32,342 nucleotides of DNA from Bacteroidales bacterium (GCA_024682995.1 JAIKYR010000064.1:1-32342); one strand, 5' to 3'; shown: positions 1 to 9,831, counted from the first letter of the stretch. Numbers and translations: made by a program. Notes: generated by a model not told the origin, from the sequence alone.

Positions 1-459
1 TCTATAACCAAACGTTTGACCCCCAGTCTCTTGTATGCTTCCTCCAGCATTAGAGAGAACTCTTATGATGGTTTCGCCCCCAAAACGTTCTTTACGTTCA
101 TTGCGCAGTCGCTTCAGCCGAACGATCGGGTGGTGCGTTACATTGATGCGATTGACGGCAGGCAGTACTATTGCTTTAAAATGCAGATTTGGGCGGTCAA
201 TGACGAGTATGTCAAGTATGTGGATGCCTCCACACCCAATCAGAGTATTGTGCAAGACAGGGTGCTTTACACGAATTTTGTGTCTGAGAACCAGAATGCG
301 TATGGTTTTCTGGCCTCTCGGAACTGTTGTACCCGGAACCTGACGATGAGTTCCCTGGACCACAATGAGGATTCGTTGGTGAAAGGTTCGATTACGGGGC
401 ATCTTGGGTTTGACTATTACCGTAATTCCCCGTTTTTCCATGAGGAGTCGGGAAAATGA
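1..459 (+). CDS. C-terminal part of a secreted/outer-membrane-associated Bacteroidota protein (possibly DUF4249-like); 5' end outside window
   Basis: Frame 1 is open from base 1 to the stop at 459. The residue pattern YYCFKMQIWAVNDEYVKYVDAS...VLYTNFVSENQNAYGFLASR loosely resembles DUF4249 C-termini. Family assignment is weak. Confidence 0.4.
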   Translation, partial: SITKRLTPSLLYASSSIRENSYDGFAPKTFFTFIAQSLQPNDRVVRYIDAIDGRQYYCFKMQIWAVNDEYVKYVDASTPNQSIVQDRVLYTNFVSENQNAYGFLASRNCCTRNLTMSSLDHNEDSLVKGSITGHLGFDYYRNSPFFHEESGK

Positions 460-481
460 CGGTATATATAAATATATGGTA

Positions 482-514
482 ATACGGGGAGGTGCATTAA
501 GCATCTCCCCGTAT
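482..514. terminator. Hairpin terminator between convergent genes
   Basis: ATACGGGGAGGTGC-ATTAA-GCATCTCCCCGTAT: 14-bp stem with one G/T position, in the gap between convergent CDSs ending at 459 and 518. Confidence 0.75.
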
Positions 515-517
515 GTT

Positions 518-2128
518 TTAGCGGCAATTGAGACCGAGCTTTTTCAGCATCTGCCGATGGTATTCGGTCCGGGCGGAGAAATTTCTCCACTCTTTCCGGT
601 CGGTCGGAGTCCAGACACATTCGGAAAGGGCACACAGGCGGGGCAGCAGCATGTATTCGGCCTGCTCGGGCGTGTTGATGAATTCTGTCCACAGGTTGCA
701 TTGGCCGCCTAGGATGTGCTTTTGCTGCTCTTTGTCAAGGCCTTCTGGCAGTGGGTCGAAGGTGTAGGCCTTCTCCAGCGTGATGAGGCCTGTCATCGCC
801 AGCGGCTCTTTGCTCGGATCTTCCTGATAGAAGTTGAAGTAGCAATGTGAGGTGGGGCATAGGATGATGTCGTTGCCGTGCTTGGCTGCGGTTTTGGCCG
901 CTTCGGGTCCCTGCCAGCACATGATGGTGGATTTGTTCACCATGTCATCAGAGACAATGTCGTCCCAGATAATGGCTTTCTTGCCTATCTGTTTGAGATG
1001 CTGGTCTATCTGGTCCATGAGCCACTGCTGCAGGGCCATTTCGCCGTCAAGATGCTTGTCGGCGATACGCTGCTGGCATTTGGGGCACACCTGCCAGTTG
1101 TCGTTGAAGGCTTCGTCACCACCGATGTGGATGTAAGGGTAGGGAAAGAGCTCGGCCACTTCGTTCAGCACTTTTTTATAGAATTCCAGCACCTCGTCAT
1201 TGCCGGCGCACATGATGGCCTTGGGCGGCCAATAGGGCCCAACGGCTACGGTGTACGGGTAGTCGTCGCAGGCGAACTGCGGATAGGCAGCCAGGATGGC
1301 GCTGCAGTGCCCTGGGATTTCGATTTCGGGAATGATGTCGATGTGGCGTTCAGCTGCGTATTGGATGATGTCGCGCACTTGCTCTTTGGTGAAGAAGCCA
1401 CCGTAAGTCATGGCCTCGTCCGGTTGTACCGGATGGAGCGTGTCCCACGTCTTGCGCTCGGGCCGCCATGCGCCGACAGAGGTCAGGGCAGGGAACTGGT
1501 CTATCTGGATGCGCCAGCCGTGGTCGTCGGTCAGGTGCCAGTGGAACTTGTTGAGTTTGTAGGCGGCCATGAGGTCGATATACTCTTTCACGAAAGCGGT
1601 GTCGAAGAAATGGCGCGACACGTCCAAATGCGCCCCGCGGTAGGCGAAGCGGGGGTAGTCGGTGATGCGGGCGCAGGGTAGGGTGATGCTCTTGGACTCT
1701 GCCAGCAGGTCGGGTATTCTCATCTGCCGGAGAGTCTGGAAGGCGTAGAACAGCCCTTGCGCCGTGTTGGCTCTGGCGGTGACACTCCGTCGCCGCACGG
1801 TCAGCGTGTAGCCCTCATTGCCCAGCTTGTCATCCCACTTCTTGTTGATTTCGAGGAGAATGCGGTTGCTCCGCCGACTGCTCCCGTCACCCAGATTCGG
1901 GGTGATGTTGAAGGATTCCTGATAGAGGTTGCGGATGGTCCGCATCAGGTGGCTGTCCTCACCCTCCACATTCTCGAAACAGAGGAATGTCTCTTGGTTC
2001 AGGGTGAAATGTCCCGCCTTCGGTGTGCATTCCACCGGATTTGGGATGATGACGATGGGGTTGCTCTTGTGGCAGCCGCAGCATAACAGAACCAGGCTGC
2101 AAAGCAGAAAGAGGGATGTATGTTTCAT
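518..2128 (-). CDS. Beta-N-acetylhexosaminidase (GH20), lipoprotein
   Basis: Lipobox-like N-terminus MKHTSLFLLCSLVLLCCGC; GH20 motifs HWHLTDDHGWRIQIDQFP and HIGGDEAF; 536 aa. Confidence 0.93.
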   Translation of the reverse strand: MKHTSLFLLCSLVLLCCGCHKSNPIVIIPNPVECTPKAGHFTLNQETFLCFENVEGEDSHLMRTIRNLYQESFNITPNLGDGSSRRSNRILLEINKKWDDKLGNEGYTLTVRRRSVTARANTAQGLFYAFQTLRQMRIPDLLAESKSITLPCARITDYPRFAYRGAHLDVSRHFFDTAFVKEYIDLMAAYKLNKFHWHLTDDHGWRIQIDQFPALTSVGAWRPERKTWDTLHPVQPDEAMTYGGFFTKEQVRDIIQYAAERHIDIIPEIEIPGHCSAILAAYPQFACDDYPYTVAVGPYWPPKAIMCAGNDEVLEFYKKVLNEVAELFPYPYIHIGGDEAFNDNWQVCPKCQQRIADKHLDGEMALQQWLMDQIDQHLKQIGKKAIIWDDIVSDDMVNKSTIMCWQGPEAAKTAAKHGNDIILCPTSHCYFNFYQEDPSKEPLAMTGLITLEKAYTFDPLPEGLDKEQQKHILGGQCNLWTEFINTPEQAEYMLLPRLCALSECVWTPTDRKEWRNFSARTEYHRQMLKKLGLNCR

Positions 2129-2147
2129 ATCTGTCTATATTTGCGCG

Positions 2148-2155
2148 CAAAGATA
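2148..2155 (-). promoter_or_regulatory. Bacteroidota -7 promoter box (TATCTTTG on minus) for the GH20 gene
   Basis: CAAAGATA on + strand is the reverse complement of TAnnTTTG, about 20 bp upstream of the start at 2128. Confidence 0.6.
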
Positions 2156-2168
2156 CGCAAAATCTCCG

Positions 2169-2201
2169 AAAAAAAAGGCTGGTCCCTGTCAGAGACCAGC
2201 C
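2169..2201 (-). terminator. Rho-independent terminator after the dipeptidase gene
   Basis: On minus: GGCTGGTC ... GACCAGCC stem followed by a run of T (A8 on + strand at 2169-2176), just downstream of the stop at 2220. Confidence 0.8.
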
Positions 2202-2219
2202 TCGAAAACATGTGTCGTC

Positions 2220-3677
2220 TTATTTCTTAGGGATATTCTTCAGAACCTCCACGAGGAAATCGAAGAACTTGCCGACGGTGTCGATGTTGACGCGCTCGAC
2301 GGGGGAGTGCGGGTGCTCGATGGTCGGGCCGAAGGAGACCATATCCCAATCCGGATAGCAGGCTCCGAAGAGACCGCATTCCAGACCGGCGTGGATGGCC
2401 ATGATCTTCGGTTCTTGTTTGAATTTCTTAGCATAAACCGATTGACAGGTCTTGAGGATGGGAGATTCCATGTTCGGTTTCCATCCGGGATAGGCACCAG
2501 TGAGTTCTATGTCGCATTCAGCGAGTTCGGCGATGGCAGTCATGCGGTCGCCCAGAGCGTCTTTGGCGGTGTCAACGGAGCTGCGCAGCAGGCAGATGGC
2601 TTTCATTACACCGTTCTCAGCACTGATGGCAGCCAGGTTGTTGGAGGTCTCCACGAGGTTCTCCATGGAGTCGCTCATGCGCAACACACCGTTGGGAATG
2701 GCGAACAACATGCCGAGGAACTGGTTCTGGGCCTTGGTGCGGATTACTTTCGTCGGCGTGTCAATGGGCTTGACGGTGACGGACATGTTCTCCTCCGTAG
2801 CGGAGAACTCGGCCTTGACGGCAGCTTCAAACTTCTTGGCGAAGTTCTTGAAGGCTGTGGCTTTCTTGGCGGGAACGGCCAGGATGGCGGTTGCCTCACG
2901 CGGGATGGCGTTACGCAGACTGCCACCGCTCAGGGAGGCTAAGCAAGCCCCAAAGTCCTTGACGGCACGAGTGATGAAACGGACGGCAATCTTGTTGGCG
3001 TTGGCACGACCCAGATTGATGTCCATGCCGGAGTGACCGCCGTGCAAACCCGTGACGATGAGCTTGAAGCCCTTCATATCTTCGGGTGTGGGCATCATGG
3101 TGTATTTGCGCTCGAAGTTGGCATCCAAACCGCCGGCGCAACCCACATAGAGCTCACCCTCCGTCTCGGAGTCGAGGTTGATGAGAATCTTGCCCTTCAC
3201 GAAGCCCTTCTTCAGGCCGAAAGCGCCGGTCATGCCGGTCTCTTCATCGATGGTGACGAGGATCTCCATCGGGCCGTGTTTCACGCCTGGGGTGGTTACG
3301 CACGCCAGCGCGGCGCACACGCCGATGCCATTGTCGGCACCTAAGGTCGTCCGGTTCGCACGAACCCAGCCGTTGTCGATGATTGGCTCAATGGGGCTCT
3401 TCAGAAAGTCGAATTTCGGGTCGTCGGCCTGCGGCACCATGTCGGTGTGGCCCTGAAGGATGACAGGCGTTCTGTCTTCCATGCCCTTGGTGGCCGGAAT
3501 GGTGAACAGCAGGTTGCCGGTCTTGTCCTGTTCCACTTTCACCTTGTGGTCCTTGGCCCACTGTTTCATCCATTTGATGGCAGCATCTTCGTGCTTGGAC
3601 GGATGCGGGGCATCACACAGGTTTGCAAAATTCTCCCACAAATCATGCGGGTACAGTTTCAATAAGTCTTTGTTCAT
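2220..3677 (-). CDS. pepD: Aminoacyl-histidine dipeptidase (M20 family)
   Basis: VILQGHTDMVPQ, NRTTLGADNGIGVCAALA, TIDEETGMTGAFGL, HGGHSGMDI motifs typical of PepD-type M20 peptidases; 485 aa. Confidence 0.93.
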   Translation of the reverse strand: MNKDLLKLYPHDLWENFANLCDAPHPSKHEDAAIKWMKQWAKDHKVKVEQDKTGNLLFTIPATKGMEDRTPVILQGHTDMVPQADDPKFDFLKSPIEPIIDNGWVRANRTTLGADNGIGVCAALACVTTPGVKHGPMEILVTIDEETGMTGAFGLKKGFVKGKILINLDSETEGELYVGCAGGLDANFERKYTMMPTPEDMKGFKLIVTGLHGGHSGMDINLGRANANKIAVRFITRAVKDFGACLASLSGGSLRNAIPREATAILAVPAKKATAFKNFAKKFEAAVKAEFSATEENMSVTVKPIDTPTKVIRTKAQNQFLGMLFAIPNGVLRMSDSMENLVETSNNLAAISAENGVMKAICLLRSSVDTAKDALGDRMTAIAELAECDIELTGAYPGWKPNMESPILKTCQSVYAKKFKQEPKIMAIHAGLECGLFGACYPDWDMVSFGPTIEHPHSPVERVNIDTVGKFFDFLVEVLKNIPKK

Positions 3678-3848
3678 TTTTTATTGGGTTTAAAAAAGGT
3701 TTATGATGTTCGGATTGTAATGTTTATTATGTTCGTAAAGTTAAAGTGGGAAAGTAAAAAAATGTTAAAGTAATAAAGTTATAAGGTCATCGTTCAAAGT
3801 TCAAAATCAAAGCTCCTCATTCATAATTTCTCCTCAAATCCCTCCATC

Positions 3849-3871
3849 ACTATTAATTATTAATTGTTAAT
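3849..3871. repeat. AT-rich 23-bp dispersed repeat, copy A
   Basis: ACTATTAATTATTAATTGTTAAT; differs at one base from 21894-21916. Confidence 0.6.
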
Positions 3872-5929
3872 TGTTTTTTCCTCTCTCACTTTCGGTTTTC
3901 CCCAGAAACGCAGAACGGCGATTTCGGCAAGGAAACAGAGTAATGAGATGATGATGAAGTAGATCCAGAGCGGTTTGCCGTTGAGTTTGTCGGTGGCGCT
4001 TTTGGCGATATTCTTGGTGCCCGTCTTGATGACATCGATATTCTGGTCGGAGGATTTGGCAGCCTTTGTCAGTTCGTCTTCATCGTAGCACGATAGGTCT
4101 GATTCTTTTCGGTTCTGGTTGAAGGCGAGCGTTCCCATCTTGGCTCCGTCGAGGAGGATGTCGTAGAAGTTGCTGGTGGTGGCTTGGTTATGGAAGTAGA
4201 GGGCGGTCTCGTTGCCGATGCTGCGCTGTTCGGGGATGAACTCTTCGCCGCCCTTGCGTGCTTTCAGCGAGAGCGTACCGTCACGCCCGGGGGCGCGTAA
4301 GGCGATGCTTTGCATCTGGTCTACCCCGATGATATTGTAAAGCTTGTTCTGCATCACGCTCATAATGCCGATGTTGTGCAGCGGCACAAAGAAGAGCGCG
4401 TGCCGGTGGCAGTTGCCGTAGGCGTCCTGAAGTGCCACTGCCGATAATATGACCTTGCCCTTTTCCACGTTGTATGCTGTCAGCAGGGGAGATCCGTCTT
4501 CCAGCGACATGATGACCTCGCTGCCGGAAGTCCCGCCGCCTTTGATCTCATAATGCTGTAGTGTGGTTGGCATGTCAAGGCGGTCGTTACGGTTTTCCAA
4601 AGCCCCTTTGAAATAGAGACTCTCCGTGTTGATGTTGCTGCATTTCAGCTCTTTCTTCAGCAGACTGCCGTATGTGCCGCTGCCTAAGCTGCTGAAGAAC
4701 TGGCGGACCGAATTGTCGGTTTCGGTGGCGGGGAAGACCAACAGCGTGCCCCCGCTTTTAACGAATTTTGACAGCTCGTCAGCCAACCCGCTGGAGATCT
4801 TGGGGATCTCGTTCAGGACCACCACGCCGCACTGCTTCAGCTGGGAGTAATTGACCTGCGTGTAGGGCATGGGCAGGTAGGTGAATACGGAATCTTTTCC
4901 GAACAGGGCCGACAGGAAACGGTTGCCGTCGCGGTCGGTGATGGCTACGATACGGGTGTTGTCAGTGACTTCGTAGGTGAAGAACAGCTGGTCATCGAAG
5001 GTGATGGGCGCGTCTTCCAGCACCAGACGGGCGCATTGCGTGCCAACCTCTTCAATGTTGTAAACCATTCTGCAGTCGATGTAGGCACCTGCCGGGATGT
5101 CAATGGCGGCCACGGCCTTCTGCTTGTCGTTGACGTACAGCTTGAGCGGCAGCTTGTTGAGCTCCTCCTCGCCATAGTTGTGGATGCGAGCGAAAAGGGT
5201 CACTTGATTCCCGACCTTGAATACGGGCGAAAGGAACCAGCAGCTGTCAATGCCCACATTGTTGCTGTATTGGGTGGGTAGTGGAACTAAAAAGGAACTG
5301 GTGCTGCTGTCGGTGCGCATCAGCGCGATGTTGAAGTTGTTTTTCTGGAAATCCGATATATAATAATGTACGATGTTGCCTTTCTGGGAATTGGAACATG
5401 TGTTCTCCTCAAAGGTGAGGATTTCTTTCCAAGTATGGCTTTTGGGCGAAACCTTGATGTTGTCCAATAGCTCCAGGATTTGATCCTTGTTGAGGATGTG
5501 CGACTCCTCGCCGGTGAAATCCTGCGTGGTGAGCACGAAGTCGTCGTTGAAGCCGAATGCGTTGACGATGTTCTTTGCTGCATCCACCGCCTCATAGAGC
5601 AGGGTGCCGTCCTTGCTGTTGGCCTCCATGGAGTATGAGTTGTCTAAGAAAATGGAAACCAGGTTCCCGTTGCGGCTTTTGGAGTTGCTGTTGGGGATGA
5701 AAGGTTGGGCGAAGGCCAGCACCAAAGCGGCAATGCCCAGAACACGGAGCGCCAACACCACCAGCTGTTGGATGGTTTGTTCCCGCTTGGTCTTCTTCTT
5801 GATGTCCTCCAGCATCTTCACGTTGGAGAAATACACCGTCTTGTATCGTCTGAAATTGAACAGATGGATGATAATCGGGACGAGGATGGCGGCCAGACCA
5901 AAAAGCAGAAGAGGGTTCGCAAAAGCCAT
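3860..5929 (-). CDS. BatA N-terminal (aerotolerance regulator) domain protein with VWA-like region
   Basis: N-terminus MAFANPLLLFGLAAILVPIIIHLFNFRRYKTVYFSNVKML is the characteristic BatA domain; VSIFLDNSYSMEA resembles the VWA DxSxS motif; C-terminal TM helix. Confidence 0.9.
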   Translation of the reverse strand: MAFANPLLLFGLAAILVPIIIHLFNFRRYKTVYFSNVKMLEDIKKKTKREQTIQQLVVLALRVLGIAALVLAFAQPFIPNSNSKSRNGNLVSIFLDNSYSMEANSKDGTLLYEAVDAAKNIVNAFGFNDDFVLTTQDFTGEESHILNKDQILELLDNIKVSPKSHTWKEILTFEENTCSNSQKGNIVHYYISDFQKNNFNIALMRTDSSTSSFLVPLPTQYSNNVGIDSCWFLSPVFKVGNQVTLFARIHNYGEEELNKLPLKLYVNDKQKAVAAIDIPAGAYIDCRMVYNIEEVGTQCARLVLEDAPITFDDQLFFTYEVTDNTRIVAITDRDGNRFLSALFGKDSVFTYLPMPYTQVNYSQLKQCGVVVLNEIPKISSGLADELSKFVKSGGTLLVFPATETDNSVRQFFSSLGSGTYGSLLKKELKCSNINTESLYFKGALENRNDRLDMPTTLQHYEIKGGGTSGSEVIMSLEDGSPLLTAYNVEKGKVILSAVALQDAYGNCHRHALFFVPLHNIGIMSVMQNKLYNIIGVDQMQSIALRAPGRDGTLSLKARKGGEEFIPEQRSIGNETALYFHNQATTSNFYDILLDGAKMGTLAFNQNRKESDLSCYDEDELTKAAKSSDQNIDVIKTGTKNIAKSATDKLNGKPLWIYFIIISLLCFLAEIAVLRFWGKPKVREEKTINN

Positions 5930-6005
5930 ATCAGAGGTCTATATTGGAGGTTTTTAGTGAAAAAACAAATTTATAAAATGCGGGCGTTCTTTTATTTTGC
6001 CGCCG

Positions 6006-6013
6006 CAAAGATA
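6006..6013 (-). promoter_or_regulatory. -7 promoter box (TATCTTTG on minus) for the BatA-like gene
   Basis: CAAAGATA on + strand, about 77 bp upstream of the start at 5929 and below the DsbD stop. Confidence 0.5.
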
Positions 6014-6034
6014 CTCAAAAAAACGATTTCTCTT

Positions 6035-8059
6035 TTAGTTCTTCCCCACTTTACTGGAATACGCGTCGATGCCTTTGCGCAGGAATTCGATGTACTTGTC
6101 TTTGTTACGTTCATAATAGGTAGGACCAGAGAGGATGTTGCCATCGGGGTCCACCACAAAATAGCAAGGTTGCGAGTTTTCGTGATATTTCGTCTGCTCA
6201 ATCAGACGGTTCTTGGCTCCCAGCATCGTGATGGGGTCTCCATCGGCATCTTTCAGTTTGCCTTTTTCGTTTTCGGGCAGCTCAATGGTTTTATCGTCGG
6301 CGTAGAGGGTGCAGACGATGAGCTCCTCGGCGAAGATACGGCGCACCTCCGGATCGATCCAGACGGCGTTCTCCACGTTGCGGCAGTTGGTGCAGCCGTG
6401 GCCGGTGAAGTCCAGGAACACCGGCTTGCCCTCCTTCTTGGCCACGCGCAGGGCCTGGTCGTAGTCGAAGTAGCCCTTGATGCCGAAGGGGATATGGAGT
6501 TTGTCGGCGTATAGCGGATCCTCATCCATTTGGTAGGTGGAATTGCCACTTTCGTTGCGAACAATGGTAGAGATGTCGAAGTCCTGCGTGGGCATGGGCA
6601 GCAGCCAGCCGGAGATGGCCATCAGCGGGGCGCCGAACATGCGCGGAATCATATAAACAACGAAGGTGAAGACGAAGATGGTGAGTGTGAAACGGAACCA
6701 GCTCTTTTGGACGGGGTATTCGTCATCGAGCGGGAAGCGGATTTTGCCCATCAGGTAGAGACCTAACAGGGAGAAAATCACGATCCAAAAGGCCAGATAG
6801 ACCTCACGGTCGAGGATTCCCCAGTGGTAGGTCTGGTCGGGCACGTTGATGAACTTCAGGGCGAAGGCGAGCTCCACGAAGGCGAGGATCACCTTTAGCG
6901 TGTTCATCCAGCCACCCGACTTGGGCAGTTTCTTCAGCAGGCCCGGGAAGAGGGCGAAGATGGTGAACGGCACAGCGATACCTAACGAGAAGCCCAACAT
7001 GCCGATGATGGGTTTCAGGAAAGTGCCGCCCGCGGCGTTGAGTGCCACGGCACCCGCGATGGGCAGCGTGCAGGAGAAGGAGACCAGCACCAAGGTCAAA
7101 GCCATGAAGAAGATGCCGGCGATACCGCCCTGGCGTTGGCGCTTGGCAGAGCCGTTGACCCACGAGCTCGGCAGCGTGATCTCAAAATAGCCGAGTAGGG
7201 AGAACGCAAAAATCAGGAAGATGACGGCAAAGAGCAGGTTTGGTATCCAGTGCGTACTCATGATGTTGCCCAGGTCGGCACCAAAGATAGCAGACAATAT
7301 CAATCCGAAAACGATGAATATGAGAACAATAAACAGACCGTACAGCAGGGCGTCGCGTTTGCCTTTGTGCCCCTCCTTTGAGAAGAACGAGACCGTCATC
7401 GGAATCATCGGGAAGACGCAGGGCATCAGCAGGCCAACCAGACCACCCAGCACGGCAGCCAAGAAATAGCCCCACAGCGTCTCCTCCTTTTCGGGCTCGG
7501 CATGGGCCGGTTGCGGATTCTCTGGGGCGGGGGCGATGGTGGCCGTGGCCGTGTCCTCCACGGGCTCTTCCACTTCGGCGGTAGTCGCCACGGCAGGATG
7601 GTAGTCTTTCAATTCGAAAGAGAACTTCTGCTCCACAGGGGTGCAGCGACCTTCAATGCAGGCCTGACCCTCCACCTTGCCCTTGATGGTAAAGGGTTGG
7701 TCGTCAAGTACTTGAACCCGCTGCCGGAATGTGACAGCCTTCGTGAAAAACCGCGATGTGCAGTCGAAGAGATCGTCGTACTCTTCCTGCGCCTTGGGCT
7801 CCTGCACCTTTCCAATGCGCTTGTATTTCGCATCTGGCGTGAAGGTGAACGTGGCGGGGATCTCGATGCACTTGGCATCCTTGGTTTGCGAATAGAAATG
7901 CCAGCCATTGTCAATGGTGGCATGACATTGCAGTTCGGCCACCGAGTCGTTGATTTTTACAGTCTTGAAGGTCCATTTGACGGGACTCTCCTGCGCGGTG
8001 GCCATGTTGCCGGCTAGCAGGACAAAGAAACAGAGGAATGGGATGATGATTCGTTTCAT
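6035..8059 (-). CDS. DsbD-type thiol:disulfide interchange protein (N-terminal domain, multi-TM CcdA-like core, C-terminal thioredoxin domain)
   Basis: Multi-TM region MPCVFPMIPMTVSFFSKEG; thioredoxin-like FLDFTGHGCTNCRNVE with CxxC; signal peptide; 674 aa. Confidence 0.92.
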   Translation of the reverse strand: MKRIIIPFLCFFVLLAGNMATAQESPVKWTFKTVKINDSVAELQCHATIDNGWHFYSQTKDAKCIEIPATFTFTPDAKYKRIGKVQEPKAQEEYDDLFDCTSRFFTKAVTFRQRVQVLDDQPFTIKGKVEGQACIEGRCTPVEQKFSFELKDYHPAVATTAEVEEPVEDTATATIAPAPENPQPAHAEPEKEETLWGYFLAAVLGGLVGLLMPCVFPMIPMTVSFFSKEGHKGKRDALLYGLFIVLIFIVFGLILSAIFGADLGNIMSTHWIPNLLFAVIFLIFAFSLLGYFEITLPSSWVNGSAKRQRQGGIAGIFFMALTLVLVSFSCTLPIAGAVALNAAGGTFLKPIIGMLGFSLGIAVPFTIFALFPGLLKKLPKSGGWMNTLKVILAFVELAFALKFINVPDQTYHWGILDREVYLAFWIVIFSLLGLYLMGKIRFPLDDEYPVQKSWFRFTLTIFVFTFVVYMIPRMFGAPLMAISGWLLPMPTQDFDISTIVRNESGNSTYQMDEDPLYADKLHIPFGIKGYFDYDQALRVAKKEGKPVFLDFTGHGCTNCRNVENAVWIDPEVRRIFAEELIVCTLYADDKTIELPENEKGKLKDADGDPITMLGAKNRLIEQTKYHENSQPCYFVVDPDGNILSGPTYYERNKDKYIEFLRKGIDAYSSKVGKN

Positions 8060-8083
8060 TATGATTCCGGATTGTTTGGAATG

Positions 8084-9244
8084 TTATTGTTTTTCGTCTT
8101 GGATTTTAATGCGGAAAGAGAGATAGATGAGGTAGGCGATGCACACGGTCAGGATGATGAGGGCACCGTTCTGGCTGCCCATGCCCTCCGACAGGGAGGT
8201 CATGACCGGCGGCACGATGGCTCCGCCCACAATGCCGGTGACCATCAGGCCGGAGATCTCGTTGGCCTTCTCGGGGCGCAAACGCATGGCTAAGGAGAAG
8301 ATGACGGAGAAGATGCTGGCGCAGAAGAAACCCACCAGCCCGATGAAGAGGAGAATGGAGATTTTGCCGTGCAGGAAGAACAAAACAATCATGCCGACGA
8401 AGGCGGCGATGATGTTGTAGCGGAAGTAGCGTATGGTGCTCATCTTGGCCAACAGGGCTGTGCCAATGAAGGCGCCGATGGTGCGGCATAGGAAATAGAC
8501 GCTGGGCGCATAGGCCACGGCGGCCAGATCGACGCCGAGACGTTCCATCAGCAGTTTGGAGGATTCCATATTGAGACCCACATCAATGCCCACCACCGCC
8601 ACGATGCCCAGGAACAGCAACAGGATATTGCGGTCGCCCAACAGCTTGAAAGATTCCCCGATGGAGGTCGTCTCCGGCTGCTCTTCCCGTTCCACCTTGG
8701 TGAAATAGAGCCACAAGCCGGAAATCAGCGTGATGGCGGCGAAGATGGGGAAGATGTAGTGCCAGTTGCCCAGCACGTTGGTGGCGAAGATGGCGATGAA
8801 GGGTCCGCAGAAAGACGACAGCGCCTTGATAACCTGCCCGCCCGTCATGGAACTGGTGAGCAATTCGCCAGACAGCATGTTGGAAATCAATGGGTTCAGG
8901 GATACTTGCAACAGTGTGTTCCCCACACCTAACAGCACAAAGGCAAGGCAGCAGGTGGTCAGCGTGTAGCTGATGAACGGGATGATCATACCGACGATGG
9001 TGATAATCATGCTCAGGAGAACGGTGTTCTTGCGCCCGATGCGGTTCATCAGGGATGCCGTGGGGATAGATAGGAGCAGGAACCACAGGAAAACCATCGA
9101 TGGCAGGAAACCGGAGGCACGCTCCGACAGCTGGAAGTCCGTCTTGACGTAGGAGGTGGCAATGCCGACCACATCCACAAACCCCATCACGAAAAAGGCG
9201 AAGAAGATGGGGAGCAGGATGACAAGGGTGGAATGTTTTTTCAT
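8084..9244 (-). CDS. MFS transporter (FucP/sugar-type)
   Basis: Many TM segments; LLLSIPTASLMNRIGRKN is a typical MFS loop motif. The ORF track starts at 9304, but MKKHSTLVILLPIFFAFFVMGFVDVVG at 9244 is the more credible start. Confidence 0.88.
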   Translation of the reverse strand: MKKHSTLVILLPIFFAFFVMGFVDVVGIATSYVKTDFQLSERASGFLPSMVFLWFLLLSIPTASLMNRIGRKNTVLLSMIITIVGMIIPFISYTLTTCCLAFVLLGVGNTLLQVSLNPLISNMLSGELLTSSMTGGQVIKALSSFCGPFIAIFATNVLGNWHYIFPIFAAITLISGLWLYFTKVEREEQPETTSIGESFKLLGDRNILLLFLGIVAVVGIDVGLNMESSKLLMERLGVDLAAVAYAPSVYFLCRTIGAFIGTALLAKMSTIRYFRYNIIAAFVGMIVLFFLHGKISILLFIGLVGFFCASIFSVIFSLAMRLRPEKANEISGLMVTGIVGGAIVPPVMTSLSEGMGSQNGALIILTVCIAYLIYLSFRIKIQDEKQ

Positions 9245-9291
9245 ATTGCAGATGATTACAATGCTTATTTTCGTTAAAAAAATAAAAGGTG

Positions 9292-9299
9292 CAAAGATA
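9292..9299 (-). promoter_or_regulatory. -7 promoter box (TATCTTTG on minus) upstream of the MFS gene
   Basis: CAAAGATA on + strand, about 48 bp upstream of the revised start at 9244; supports that start over 9304. Confidence 0.55.
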
Positions 9300-9392
9300 A
9301 TCATTAAAATGGAATGTTGATTTTTTCAGTGCCTTTATTTTTCAAAAAAACGAAGAAATTTTTTTTGCCTTATGAAAGAATCTTATTTTTAC

Positions 9393-9400
9393 TATTTTTG
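9393..9400 (+). promoter_or_regulatory. -7 promoter box TATTTTTG
   Basis: TAnnTTTG 24 bp upstream of the ATG at 9424. Confidence 0.6.
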
Positions 9401-9423
9401 CGAAATTTTAAAACACAAGGATT

Positions 9424-9831
9424 ATGAGTTACAAGATTATTGATGTAGAAGGTATTGGCGATGTATACGCCGCCAAACTGACGGAAGCCGGTATCAACAC
9501 GGTGGAAGAATTACTGGAAAAGGGCAAAAAACCGGCCGGACGTGCCGAATTGGCCGAGCAGACGGGCATCTCCCCGAAACTGATCCTCACATGGGCGAAC
9601 CATGCCGATCTGATGCGTATCAACGGTGTGGGCCCGCAATTCTCCGAGTTGTTGGAGGCTGCCGGTGTGGATACCGTGAAGGAATTCCGCCATCGCGTGG
9701 CCGAGAATCTCTGCGCGAAGATGAACGAGATCAACGAGGCCAAACATCTCGTGGGCCGCGTGCCGTCCGTCGCCGAGCTCCAGAAAATGATTGACCAGGC
9801 CAAAGAGCTGGATCCCATGATGGAGTACTAA
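9424..9831 (+). CDS. DUF4332-type helix-hairpin-helix protein
   Basis: Two HhH-like segments: VEGIGDVYAAKLTEAGINTVEELL and INGVGPQFSELLEAAGVDTVKEF; 135 aa, soluble. Confidence 0.8.
   Translation: MSYKIIDVEGIGDVYAAKLTEAGINTVEELLEKGKKPAGRAELAEQTGISPKLILTWANHADLMRINGVGPQFSELLEAAGVDTVKEFRHRVAENLCAKMNEINEAKHLVGRVPSVAELQKMIDQAKELDPMMEY

Noticed and set aside
878-1681. 267-aa + strand ORF opposite the GH20 gene
   Set aside because: Antisense to a clear GH20 CDS; shadow ORF from high-GC codon structure, no recognisable domain.
1929-2942. 337-aa + strand ORF opposite GH20/PepD
   Set aside because: Spans two well-supported minus genes and their terminator; shadow ORF.
5705-6514. 269-aa + strand ORF across the BatA/DsbD boundary
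   Set aside because: Antisense to two clear genes and across a promoter region; no domain signal.
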